Below the pieces are notes generated by a model. The model was not told the DNA's origin, ran no database searches, and was given only the letters and a program-made list of their open reading frames with translations. The translations under genes and the position numbers were made by a program. This document shows, one piece after another, positions 55,121 through 62,884 of a stretch of 64,000 bases of DNA. Source of the stretch: Ricordea florida (lineage: Eukaryota; Cnidaria; Anthozoa; Corallimorpharia; Ricordeidae); assembly GCA_949710005.1 (NCBI GenBank), contig OX453285.1:7549632-7613631 (forward strand), written 5' to 3'. Position 1 is the first letter of the stretch. The number at the start of each line of letters is the position of its first letter.

Positions 55121-55130
55121 CTTAAAAGGT
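55121..55130 (+). promoter_or_regulatory. Late-region motif CTTAAAAGGT
   Basis: Preceded by TACTAGTGCTAATAGA, resembling the TACTAGGAGA context of the duplicated leaders; 21 nt before ATG 55,152. Confidence 0.5.
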
Positions 55131-55151
55131 GGTTGTACTAAGAACATAATC

Positions 55152-55451
55152 ATGGGTAATAGGCAATCCAGTGAAGAGAAATGTGAGTCCTTGGGACGTG
55201 CTATTACAGATTTCATAAATAACCAACCTCTAAAATATACATGGGAAGAGAAAAACAAATCTTTAGAGTTTGCTACGATGAATGAGTTAACGAATGAGTT
55301 AATGAATAAGATACAAAAAATCGCTGAAGAACAATCCAAATCTATGCTACATTCTTTGAAAAATAACAAAGAAGTCAATGAAGCTATAGATCTTTGGGCT
55401 GAAAAAGAACGTAAAAATTATGCATTTGTTGATGATGTCAAGTTTTACTAA
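55152..55451 (+). CDS. Small Polinton protein with N-myristoylation-type start
   Basis: The start at 55,152 gives 99 residues beginning MGNRQSSEEKCESLGRAITD. Gly2 with Ser6 is the classical N-myristoylation pattern MGxxxS. The rest is helical and charged, with no membrane helix. A longer frame exists only from a non-ATG codon. Unknown family; lipid anchoring at a membrane during assembly is an inference. Confidence 0.65.
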   Translation: MGNRQSSEEKCESLGRAITDFINNQPLKYTWEEKNKSLEFATMNELTNELMNKIQKIAEEQSKSMLHSLKNNKEVNEAIDLWAEKERKNYAFVDDVKFY

Positions 55452-55452
55452 T

Positions 55453-55463
55453 GGCTTAAAAGT
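55453..55463 (+). promoter_or_regulatory. Late-region motif GGCTTAAAAGT
   Basis: Directly after the preceding stop and 32 nt before ATG 55,496; followed by the hairpin at 55,471-55,495. Confidence 0.5.
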
Positions 55464-55470
55464 TTGAACC

Positions 55471-55495
55471 CTTCTACCCAAAATCTGGATAGAAG
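55471..55495. promoter_or_regulatory. Leader hairpin touching the start codon
   Basis: Arms CTTCTA-x-CC and GG-x-TAGAAG with loop AAAATCT, ending at the base before ATG 55,496. Confidence 0.45.
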
Positions 55496-57043
55496 ATGGG
55501 CTTACTCAATGATTTCAGAAATAGGTATCCAAAGGCTGACCGTGGCCAATTCGTATTTGTGACTGATCAATATGGAGGTTACATTAGGTGGAAAGTTAAT
55601 GGGACAACAATCATGTCTTATGATGACCCCACTGGCAAAACATGGACTGATGACCTATCACCCCGTTTGAAAAGACTGCTATGGATAGATTTAGGACTAC
55701 ATGGTGATGAATTGAGCTCATTCCCCAAGACCTTGACTATTGCCAATCGCTCTTACCCAATACCCGCCATTGATTTTGATGACCCCACAAGTAATACCAC
55801 AGATATGCTGACCTCATTGGATATATACGTGTCCAATACGAAAAAATTTACCGCTAAGATGCGTAACGTATTTACCTCCCAAGTTGTGACTTTCAAGTCT
55901 GGTAAACAAAGTCGAAAGTGGTTGAACGCTCCCGACATGAACTATTGGCCTCAACAGCTAAACTTCGCAGTGTGGTGTGCGACCTCTGGTTGTGGAATAA
56001 GTCCTTTCGAGAGCCTCAACTACCCCAAAGTCGTGAGTAGCTTCATTAAGTTTCATGTATACTTCACCATAAGACGTATATTGTATGAATTGAGTCTTCC
56101 ACTACCTGATGAGCAACCTTTTGTAATAAATAACAACCCTTACAGTAAAGTTGCTTATCAAAGATTGTGCGCTGAATTTGGAATCTCAAACAATTCTGAT
56201 TTCAGATGGAAAGGTGAAAGAAACGGGGGTTTAGGTGATATATTTATTGATTATGGTGCTGGATACCATGGAGTAGGTGGAGGATACCAAAATGTTCACA
56301 TGGTAAGGAATTACGATGAAGAGGCTGATCAGTGGCCTGGTGAAGGTGGTAAATTCGCTGATGATGGGGGTAAGAAGGAAAAGGGTGATCTCATCTCATT
56401 CATCCGTAATGATGACTTTGCTGATTATAAATATGCCTGGTTCATTCCAACTAGTGGCTATGGACTCACTAAAGCTGGACTTGGCAGATTGAATCGATCT
56501 GCTGAGGCCTTTGTTTACTGTGTATTGGGGGCTCAAGTCAACACCAGAAACTCGATTGTGGGCACTGGTGGTGGAGCGATCGAGACTCAACAAGAATTCT
56601 TGGCTCTGTTTGAGAGTAGCGTGATTGAGAATGACATTTCAAGTTCGATACAAAGGTATCAGCTGGCCACTCAAGAAGCTAAGTTAAGGCTTGATTTGGC
56701 CATTGCTCCTGGAGTGTGGCTGATGCCAAGTAACATGATAATAAACACAGAGAGTGTGATTGGATATAACAACAACCTCATGAAGGCCACTGATGAGATG
56801 AAATTTGGAACCAACACAAATATAAATCTGGAGACTAAGACTGTGGGAATAAGCCATAATCTTGGATCCTCAAAAGTCAAGTTACCACATGCAGCTGCAG
56901 AGACTAAACAACCAACACCAAAGAATGATCCTCAACCTGAAATCAAAGAATCTCCACCAGAAGAAACAACTAGTAATCATAAAACCAACCTGATACTAGC
57001 AACCATTGGAGTTGCAACTATAGCTTGGATAGCATTCAGATAA
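55496..57043 (+). CDS. Large Polinton tail-anchored protein, unknown
   Basis: 515 residues starting MGLLNDFRNRYPKADRGQFV. No signal peptide; one C-terminal hydrophobic helix (NLILATIGVATIAWIAFR) makes it tail-anchored. The body has recognisable low-divergence segments (WLNAPDMNYWPQQLNFAVWC; YKYAWFIPTSGYGLTKAGLG; AFVYCVLGAQVNTRNSIVGT) and a Gly-rich loop (DYGAGYHGVGGGYQNVHMVR). A Pro/Glu-rich linker precedes the anchor. I recognise no domain. Its size, open frame and late position suggest a structural or entry-related virion protein, but that is only context. Confidence 0.75.
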   Translation: MGLLNDFRNRYPKADRGQFVFVTDQYGGYIRWKVNGTTIMSYDDPTGKTWTDDLSPRLKRLLWIDLGLHGDELSSFPKTLTIANRSYPIPAIDFDDPTSNTTDMLTSLDIYVSNTKKFTAKMRNVFTSQVVTFKSGKQSRKWLNAPDMNYWPQQLNFAVWCATSGCGISPFESLNYPKVVSSFIKFHVYFTIRRILYELSLPLPDEQPFVINNNPYSKVAYQRLCAEFGISNNSDFRWKGERNGGLGDIFIDYGAGYHGVGGGYQNVHMVRNYDEEADQWPGEGGKFADDGGKKEKGDLISFIRNDDFADYKYAWFIPTSGYGLTKAGLGRLNRSAEAFVYCVLGAQVNTRNSIVGTGGGAIETQQEFLALFESSVIENDISSSIQRYQLATQEAKLRLDLAIAPGVWLMPSNMIINTESVIGYNNNLMKATDEMKFGTNTNINLETKTVGISHNLGSSKVKLPHAAAETKQPTPKNDPQPEIKESPPEETTSNHKTNLILATIGVATIAWIAFR

Positions 57044-57084
57044 AAATTGAGATACCCAATCCATAGATCATGCCTTCGTAAATC

Positions 57085-57453
57085 ATGACATCATTGGCAA
57101 TCATTGGCAGTAGATACTTTTCTGACAGTATCTTCTTGAAAGAAGAAATGCATAAAGCCCTAAAGAAATGGAAGCTAAAACTCTCAGACATTCAATTGAT
57201 CGTATCTGGAGGTGCAGAGGGGGTTGATGAAATGGCTAGAGATTTTGCCATTGAAAACGAAATACCATTCAAGGTGTTTGAACCTCAATGGGACTATTAT
57301 GGCAGGGCTGCTGGCCCAATTCGCAATAGAGCTATCATGGAGTGTGTGACGCATGTATTGGCCTTACCTTCTCGTATATACTCACCAGGTACTAAATCAG
57401 CTATTAAGATGGCTAGGAAATACAAGAGAAAGGTTATAGTTGTCTATGTGTAA
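57085..57453 (+). CDS. DUF2493/YspA-type SLOG nucleotide-binding protein
   Basis: 122 residues covering the whole family length. Diagnostic motifs in order: AIIGSRYFSD (Rossmann start), LIVSGGAEGVDEMARDFAIE, FEPQWDYYGRAAGPIRNRAI, VLALPSRIYSPGTKSAIKMA, and a final beta strand VIVVYV. This cpYpsA-related SLOG fold binds nucleotides or ADP-ribose-type ligands; related proteins occur in phages and large viruses with unclear roles. An accessory gene, followed 14 nt later by the conserved hairpin. Confidence 0.88.
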   Translation: MTSLAIIGSRYFSDSIFLKEEMHKALKKWKLKLSDIQLIVSGGAEGVDEMARDFAIENEIPFKVFEPQWDYYGRAAGPIRNRAIMECVTHVLALPSRIYSPGTKSAIKMARKYKRKVIVVYV

Positions 57454-57467
57454 TGATTAAGTGAACT

Positions 57468-57492
57468 TTTGTAACGTGAATCGCGTTACAAA
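57468..57492. terminator. Conserved 3' hairpin, copy 2
   Basis: Arms TTTGTAACG / CGTTACAAA with 7-nt loop TGAATCG, 14 nt after the SLOG gene stop. Flanked on the far side by the 3' end of the convergent minus-strand gene. Confidence 0.7.
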
Positions 57493-57506
57493 TGTTAGTT
57501 GATAAC

Positions 57507-57962
57507 TTATAAGTTTAAGGGGTCACAATCTTGACAAAACTTCCTTATACGTTGATGTTTACAAACATATTCACCAAAACATATGTTACATCTACTCTTC
57601 TTATTATTGGTTTTACGCTTACCATGTATACAATATAAATGAGGGCTACATTCTTTACAATTATATTTTATTATACCATGTGAACAAATACTTGAACCAC
57701 CACATTCTTTGCAATAAGGTTTTTGTCTATCATGTAAACAAATACCGGCACCACCACATTCTTTACAATAATATTTTCGTCTACCATGTAAACAAATACC
57801 AGCACCACCACACTCTTTACACATAAATTTTTGTCTACCAGGTGAACAAATAGAGGAACCGCCACAGTCTTTACAAGAATACTTTACTCTACCATGTGAA
57901 CAAATAGCGGACCCACCACACTCTTTACAAAAACATTTTTGCCTTCCATGAATACAAGACAT
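57507..57962 (-). CDS. Cys/His tandem-repeat (zinc-ribbon-like) protein
   Basis: The start at 57,962 (MSCIHGRQKC) gives 151 residues; an earlier non-ATG frame would run through the hairpin upstream. Five near-perfect repeats of about 18 residues: C-x-H-G-R-x-K-x3-C-K-x-C-G-G-x2-I, plus degenerate ends (YCIHGKRK; VCKHQRIRKFCQDCDP). Similar CxH...CxxCGG arrays occur in giant virus proteins. Probably zinc-binding; function unknown. Codons are AT-rich like the neighbouring right-end gene. Confidence 0.8.
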   Translation of the reverse strand: MSCIHGRQKCFCKECGGSAICSHGRVKYSCKDCGGSSICSPGRQKFMCKECGGAGICLHGRRKYYCKECGGAGICLHDRQKPYCKECGGSSICSHGIIKYNCKECSPHLYCIHGKRKTNNKKSRCNICFGEYVCKHQRIRKFCQDCDPLNL

Positions 57963-58011
57963 TTCTATACCAGTCACTATACTATTTAACACCTTATTCA
58001 ATTTTCTATAC

Positions 58012-58038
58012 TTTTGTAACACGATCTATGTTACAAAA
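58012..58038. terminator. Conserved 3' hairpin, copy 3 (reverse orientation)
   Basis: Arms TTTTGTAACA / TGTTACAAAA. Read on the minus strand the loop is TAGATCG and the hairpin begins 14 nt after the stop of the right-terminal gene, as at the left end. Confidence 0.7.
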
Positions 58039-58052
58039 TGAACTCCTTACGA

Positions 58053-58574
58053 TTAACAATCAATCCCACCCCAACGCTCTTTCAAATCCTTTGACTCTTC
58101 AAAATCAAGACACCAATCCATAAACCTACTTGGATGCCATGCCACACCTATTAATTCCTCACGTAAATAATCAAACCTATATCTATGTAATCTCTTATAT
58201 GTATTAGTATGTATAACAAAAATTAATTCATCAACTAAACAAGTTTCACAATTCTGATCCAAATTACCAAAATATCCACCAAATAATAATTTAACAAAAC
58301 GTTTTCTAGTTATATATTCATAAAAAACTTTATCTATTTTAATCCAAATCTCATCGATTGGTAAGTCATTATTAATATACACATGATTTTTACGATTATT
58401 AAATTTAATCCCGAATTGACTACCACCAACTATAAACTCTTCATACTCTTTTAATAAAGATAAAATTTTAACCTTATTACTTTCAATAAAATCTTTGGTA
58501 TTCAACTTTTCCTTGTTTTTAAACTTCAACTTGACATAATTCAACTTCTTAAACTTTCTCGTTTTCATTCTCAT
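58053..58574 (-). CDS. Polinton right-terminal gene, paralogue of left-terminal gene
   Basis: 173 residues. Basic N-terminus (MRMKTRKFKKLNYVKLKFKN), C-terminus LIGVAWHPSRFMDWCLDFEE and LKERWGG matching the left-end gene. The ATG follows TTGAGAA at the inner edge of the inverted repeat. The two terminal genes with their downstream hairpins form an extended, diverged inverted repeat. Confidence 0.8.
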   Translation of the reverse strand: MRMKTRKFKKLNYVKLKFKNKEKLNTKDFIESNKVKILSLLKEYEEFIVGGSQFGIKFNNRKNHVYINNDLPIDEIWIKIDKVFYEYITRKRFVKLLFGGYFGNLDQNCETCLVDELIFVIHTNTYKRLHRYRFDYLREELIGVAWHPSRFMDWCLDFEESKDLKERWGGIDC

Positions 58575-58869
58575 TTCTCAAAAATCGTATCGCATACCAC
58601 TCACACCCAACCCCAAACCCAGATCCCAATTTCACACTCCCGACCCCCACCCCCCACAAAGATATAATTTTGTCACCTTGACACTCCCAAAGAAAAAATT
58701 GACACCCATAAAGAAAATCATCGATCAAAAATCGAACAAGTTGAGACCCAACTAATTAAATATGCACAAAAGTTTTGGACCACACCCAAAAAATTCTGGC
58801 CGAGCCGAACCAGTCCCCCGACGAAATTGACCACGCCCTTTTTGCCCAGAATCGGCCAAATGCAACTAT
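58575..58869 (-). repeat. Polinton right terminal inverted repeat
   Basis: Reverse complement starts ATAGTTGCATTTGGCCG, one base (G) shorter than the left AGTAG start, then matches the left repeat closely apart from a roughly 25-bp extra segment containing ATTATATCTTTGTGG. Confidence 0.92.
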
Positions 58870-58875
58870 TAATAG
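58870..58875. repeat. Right target site duplication (TAATAG)
   Basis: Matches 36,876-36,881. Confidence 0.85.
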
Positions 58876-59288
58876 TAATGGTAATGAATCTATGTACCAC
58901 ACATATCGACTAATTGTTCATGGCGGTTTACAGTTCTTACTTACTCTAGGGTGAGATCGGGCGTCAGCTTGTAAAGGTGCCTCTGGCAGCCGCTATCGTC
59001 CAGGTTTTGATCTCAACCATCCACCCGATCCATGCCTCAAATCATCAAGCATAAAAAAAGTTATTAAAAGTAACTAACTGTTTGGTGTTAATAACAATCA
59101 TAACAGTCATAATATAAAAAGTTAAAATAAAATAAATATCAATAGGTGTCTGGTTGCCATTAATGTCGTGCGTTAAGGATCATTGTTTACCCTTCAAAGT
59201 TATCACTGCATCCGGATTTAAAATTGGACAGAGTTCGTGCTTGCCGCAGCTCGACAGGGAGACTACCCCAAACTACCTAACCACGATA
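58876..59288. other. Host intron sequence between the two elements
   Basis: Non-coding host sequence; nothing recognised. Confidence 0.5.
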
Positions 59289-59293
59289 AGTCG

Positions 59294-59616
59294 AGTAGAT
59301 GTATTTCGCCGATCCAGGCGCACTGCTTAAAATCCACCTTTTAAAATCCATACCTAAAAACAACCCAAAACCAGTAAAATCCACCAAAATCGAACTAAAC
59401 CCCAAAATCGGATCATAAGAAAACTAAACAACTTCAAGCGAATCACACAGAGCAGAACCAAAATAATAATCCCAAAAAAAACAAAATAAAAATCCCAAAA
59501 ACCAAAATCAAAATCCCAAAAATCAAAATCAAAATCCTAAAAATTTAGTATCCAAATTCGATGAAAATTTATCCCAACGACCCTTGAAAACAACCCGACC
59601 AACAGTTTCAGCGAAT
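59294..59616 (+). repeat. Mini-element left inverted repeat
   Basis: Pairs with 61,068-61,449. Includes AATCAAAATC runs whose differing lengths explain the size difference. Confidence 0.85.
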
Positions 59617-59685
59617 CTCCTAGCAACTTTTCAACAAAATGCAAGCAAAATACCAGCAGATTATCAATAAATAAACCAAAAATAG

Positions 59686-60918
59686 TCAATATTTTATTGA
59701 TAATAACGATTCATCTTGAATTTCACATAAAGCACCTGCTACTAGATATACATGACCGATTATCTGACCAGTGCCAGTTTTATTTCTATGGATGTTTAAT
59801 TTGATTCCTTCATTTCCATTCACTAATGACCTACCGGACCCGTGGATATTATTATCAAAATGAGATCTTAGATCTATCCATAGTGCAAATTTATCCGAGT
59901 AAAAATCGATTTTACTTAAATTATCGGTATCATACCGCTGTTTAATAGAACTCCATAAGTCTATTAAAACCATGCCCTTGGAATGCAATGTATCTGGAAC
60001 CCCTTCGATTTCTATTGAAACAGACGTTATATCTGGATTCAAAAGTTTTTCAGAGTTTCTTAATCCATTATTACTATCATCGATGAATAAACATATTTCA
60101 ATGGCGGATCTTCTTGGTAAATTAATATGTTTGGTGATTATTCGATCTTTATCCTGATTAATTATTGATGGTTCCGTTAGATAAATATTTTCATAATAAT
60201 ATCCCTTCCCATCTTTGTAGACCTGTTCAACACCACTTGATAAGAAATCACTGTGAATAGTCCTGTATTCTAATTCAATATTTGTTAATTGATAATTAGA
60301 TGGGTTAGCAGAATTCGTGTAGTAAACAATATTTTTCACAGCTGCTAGAGTTAACGCGAATTTCAAATTATCTTCCAAAGAGTATGGATAAAAGACTCAC
60401 CCATCGTTTAAAACGGGATGATTAATCGGAATGCAAAATTGTCTTCCATGAATTTTAGATAATAAAACATCTTTGGATTTGCTCGTATCTTTATTACTTG
60501 CGTTTGTCGGCAATCTTCGGATATTTTCGTTTGAGATACCCTGTCTTAATCGGTCACGTCTTTCTTTTTGGGATAAGTAAAGGTCTTTGTATGTCATAAA
60601 TAAATCATATCGATCAACATCCTGAAGCAATACTCCTCCAAAACTTACTTTCAATCGTTTAACTAGACATCTACCGATATCATTGACGATTGTATTGTTT
60701 TCATGATCCGAAACGGTTAAATCGAAGATCAGAAATACGCTATTCAGAACGAGAACCATATTCTGATTTAAACGTGGAATTCCAATCTCGATCATTTCTC
60801 CTGGATTGGCAGTAGACGGATTGAATGTTAAACGGTTTAGGGAGTTTTCTCCTTTTAGTCCAAAACCTGTCCTAGAGTACTGATTGGGATCCAACGATTG
60901 ATTTACTACGTAATTCAT
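59686..60918 (-). pseudogene. Second capsid-like protein (MCP candidate) with one in-frame stop
   Basis: One 411-codon minus-strand frame from ATG 60,918 (MNYVVNQSLDPNQYSRTGFG) to 59,686, broken only by TGA at 60,397-60,399 (codon 174), at a point where the Polinton copy has Gly. Matches the split capsid gene along its length: LNRLTFNPSTANPGE, LVKRLKVSFGG, RRDRLRQGISNENIRRL, FYPYSLEDNLKFALTLA, INLPRRSAIEICLF, FYSDKFALWIDLRSHFDNNI, HGSGRSLVNGNEG. Beta-rich, no membrane segment. Capsid role inferred from its linkage to Polintons. Confidence 0.75.
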
Positions 60919-61023
60919 TTAAAATTGAAAATAGTTTCAATTTTAGTAATGATATTGGAAGCTGCTAAATTATACCAACAACATGTAAGTTGGATTAATG
61001 AATGGTTAAGAAAAGCAAAATTT

Positions 61024-61060
61024 GGAATGTTTATATCCAGGCTACGGATATAAACATTCC
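61024..61060. promoter_or_regulatory. Perfect 15-bp-arm hairpin upstream of the capsid-like gene
   Basis: GGAATGTTTATATCC and GGATATAAACATTCC with 7-nt loop AGGCTAC, at the inner edge of the right inverted repeat and about 105 bp upstream of the ATG at 60,918. Confidence 0.7.
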
Positions 61061-61067
61061 AGCGAAA

Positions 61068-61449
61068 ATTCGCTGAAACTGTTGGTCGGGTTGTTTTCAA
61101 GGGTCGTTCGGATAAATTTTCATCGAATTTTGATTTTAATTTTTAGGATTTTGATTTTGATTTTGATTTTGATTTTGGGATTTTTATTTTGGTTTTTGGC
61201 GTTTTGATTTTGGTTCTGTTCTGTGTGATTTGCTTGAAGTTGTTTAGTTTTCTTATGATCTGATTTTGGGATTTTGATTTTGATTTTTGGAATTTTTTAA
61301 TCCGATTTTGGGATTTTTGATCCGATTTTGGGGTTTAGTTCGATTTTGGTGGATTTTACTGGTTTTTACTGGTTTTGGGTTGTTTTAAGGTATGGATTTT
61401 AAGGGGTGGACTTTAAGCAGTGCCCCTGGATCGGCGAAATACATCTACT
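61068..61449 (-). repeat. Mini-element right inverted repeat
   Basis: Reverse complement of the left repeat, ending GGCGAAATACATCTACT. Contains (GATTTT)n. Confidence 0.85.
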
Positions 61450-61600
61450 AGTCGTACACGCGTTTAACTTCACCTTCAAAGCCACCGGTTGCATAATTAA
61501 CAATTATTGGATGAGGCTGAGTATGATATGAAGAATTATACAGGTCGAGAAGGATAATAACCGCCGAAGCCGAAGGCCATTCTCCTGTTCTCTCAGATAT

Positions 61601-61757
61601 GCAAGTTCAGTGACGTCAAGTGTTCAAGAATCAATGCCATTATACTTCAATTGGCGTTAATTGACGTCACTTGTAGGATAATGAGTGGATGACACATCTG
61701 ACATAACGTCAGATGTAGCATGGATTCTTGGACACTTGACGTCATCTTACTAGATAT
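61601..61757. repeat. Foldback element
   Basis: Arms GTGACGTCAAGTGTTCAAGA and the complement of TCTTGGACACTTGACGTCAT, with an inner CATCTGACATAACGTCAGATG palindrome. Confidence 0.8.
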
Positions 61758-62478
61758 GACGACTTAACCAGGGCATTTTGGCCAGTCAGAAACGTAGAAA
61801 TATTTTGAATGAATAGTAATTCGACTTATTATTTTAAACAGAAACAGAAACCCATCATTAGGACCGTTCAACTGACCTTTGAGATCGAGCGTTTCAACAG
61901 ACCTTTTTATTGTTTTAGAAACGCATTGTCCTTGGCTCTTCGCCTCATAACTGCTTCCATAGTTTTATGATACTGCTTCAAATTATCGCAAAGGGCTGGT
62001 CAAGTTGCGGCGGCTTTGTTATAAACAGAGTTTTGAAAAACAACCCACCTCTCTTAAGACCCCTAACCTCCTTGCAGTGTGCGCGGGAGGCATTATGGGA
62101 TTGCAAAGTGATTGTAGTGAGAAATGGCCTGAACAAAGGGATCATGGGAAAATGAAATATTGAGGAGAGTTCTTCTTTGTGCACAGCTTGCTTAGCAGCT
62201 GTACTATTTTTGCCAAAATGTGCAAACGGCGCCGAAAGCACCATCATTTCGTGTGAACAGCGTTTCTAAAAATAACGTGGTCTGTCAAAACGCCCGATCA
62301 AGAGTATAAAACAGAAACGCTCCTAGTGACAGAAGTGCTTTTGACAGAAATATAAGTCATAAGAACTGTGCAATAAAACTGTGCATTTGGGAGAATTTTT
62401 GAGACTCGGTCCCGTCATTGTGCGATCTGGTCTCGATTTCTTCCAAGACATGCGTTGCTTCTTTGTTTTTTTTTTCAG
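61758..62478. other. Intronic sequence, no gene recognised
   Basis: Ends in a long pyrimidine tract and CAG that serves as the acceptor of the next EGF exon. Confidence 0.5.
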
Positions 62479-62568
62479 CAACCTGTCATAACGTCAACAA
62501 CTGTACAGACTCACTTCACGGTGTCTGCAAGACAACAGATGTCTGTCAGTGTAACCCTGGCTTTACAG
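62479..62568 (+). CDS. Host gene exon P: EGF-like repeat
   Basis: Phase 1-1 exon (TTTTTTTTTCAG acceptor, ACAG|GTATGT donor) encoding CHNVNNCTDSLHGVCKTTDV and CQCNPGFTG. It is in frame and phase with exon O across the 25.8-kb intron holding the viral elements. Confidence 0.85.
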
Positions 62569-62884
62569 GTATGTCATAGGTGACAGAATTCTCTTCCATT
62601 GCACAAGCATTTCATGATCTAGACTATATACGTCAGCAGAGATTCGCCCATGATAGAATAAAAAATGTAGCAATATCTCTTTAAAGTTGCAACATGACAA
62701 AGTGGCAGTTTAGATGCTTTCTAGAGTAGTTAATCAGTATGTTCACATTGCAACCAAAATCTTTCTCGAACCCCGTCTCGAAACTCTCAGAACTGTGAAA
62801 TTGTTGTCGCCTTGCTGGTGTTTTTACATAATATAAAATTCTTTCCTCCATTGGGCTTTTAAGGGAATTAGTAAAACGGTCCAA

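Larger units (their letters stand above)
36882..58869 (+). mobile_element. Terminally complete Polinton/Maverick (adintovirus-like endogenous virus)
   Basis: A 21,988-bp element with long terminal inverted repeats starting AG, a 6-bp target duplication, protein-primed PolB, D,D35E integrase, A32/FtsK-type ATPase, capsid-like and penton-like proteins. These are the hallmarks of Polintons. Removing the secondary insertion leaves about 17.6 kb, within the usual 15-20 kb. No adenain-type cysteine protease (C5/Ulp1 fold), normally a Polinton hallmark, is recognised. Lesions: in-frame amber in PolB, frameshift in the ATPase, capsid gene split. The remaining late genes are open, suggesting a fairly recent insertion. 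Confidence 0.93.
59294..61449 (-). mobile_element. Capsid-only mini-Polinton (2.16 kb)
   Basis: Bounded by inverted repeats of 323 and 382 bp. The first 25 terminal bases (AGTAGATGTATTTCGCCG...) match the large element's terminus at 20 positions. AGTCG flanks both sides (59,289-59,293 and 61,450-61,454), one base short of the usual 6-bp Polinton duplication. The only gene is a capsid-like protein on the minus strand. Polymerase and integrase are absent, so it would depend on a helper for movement. Confidence 0.8.
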
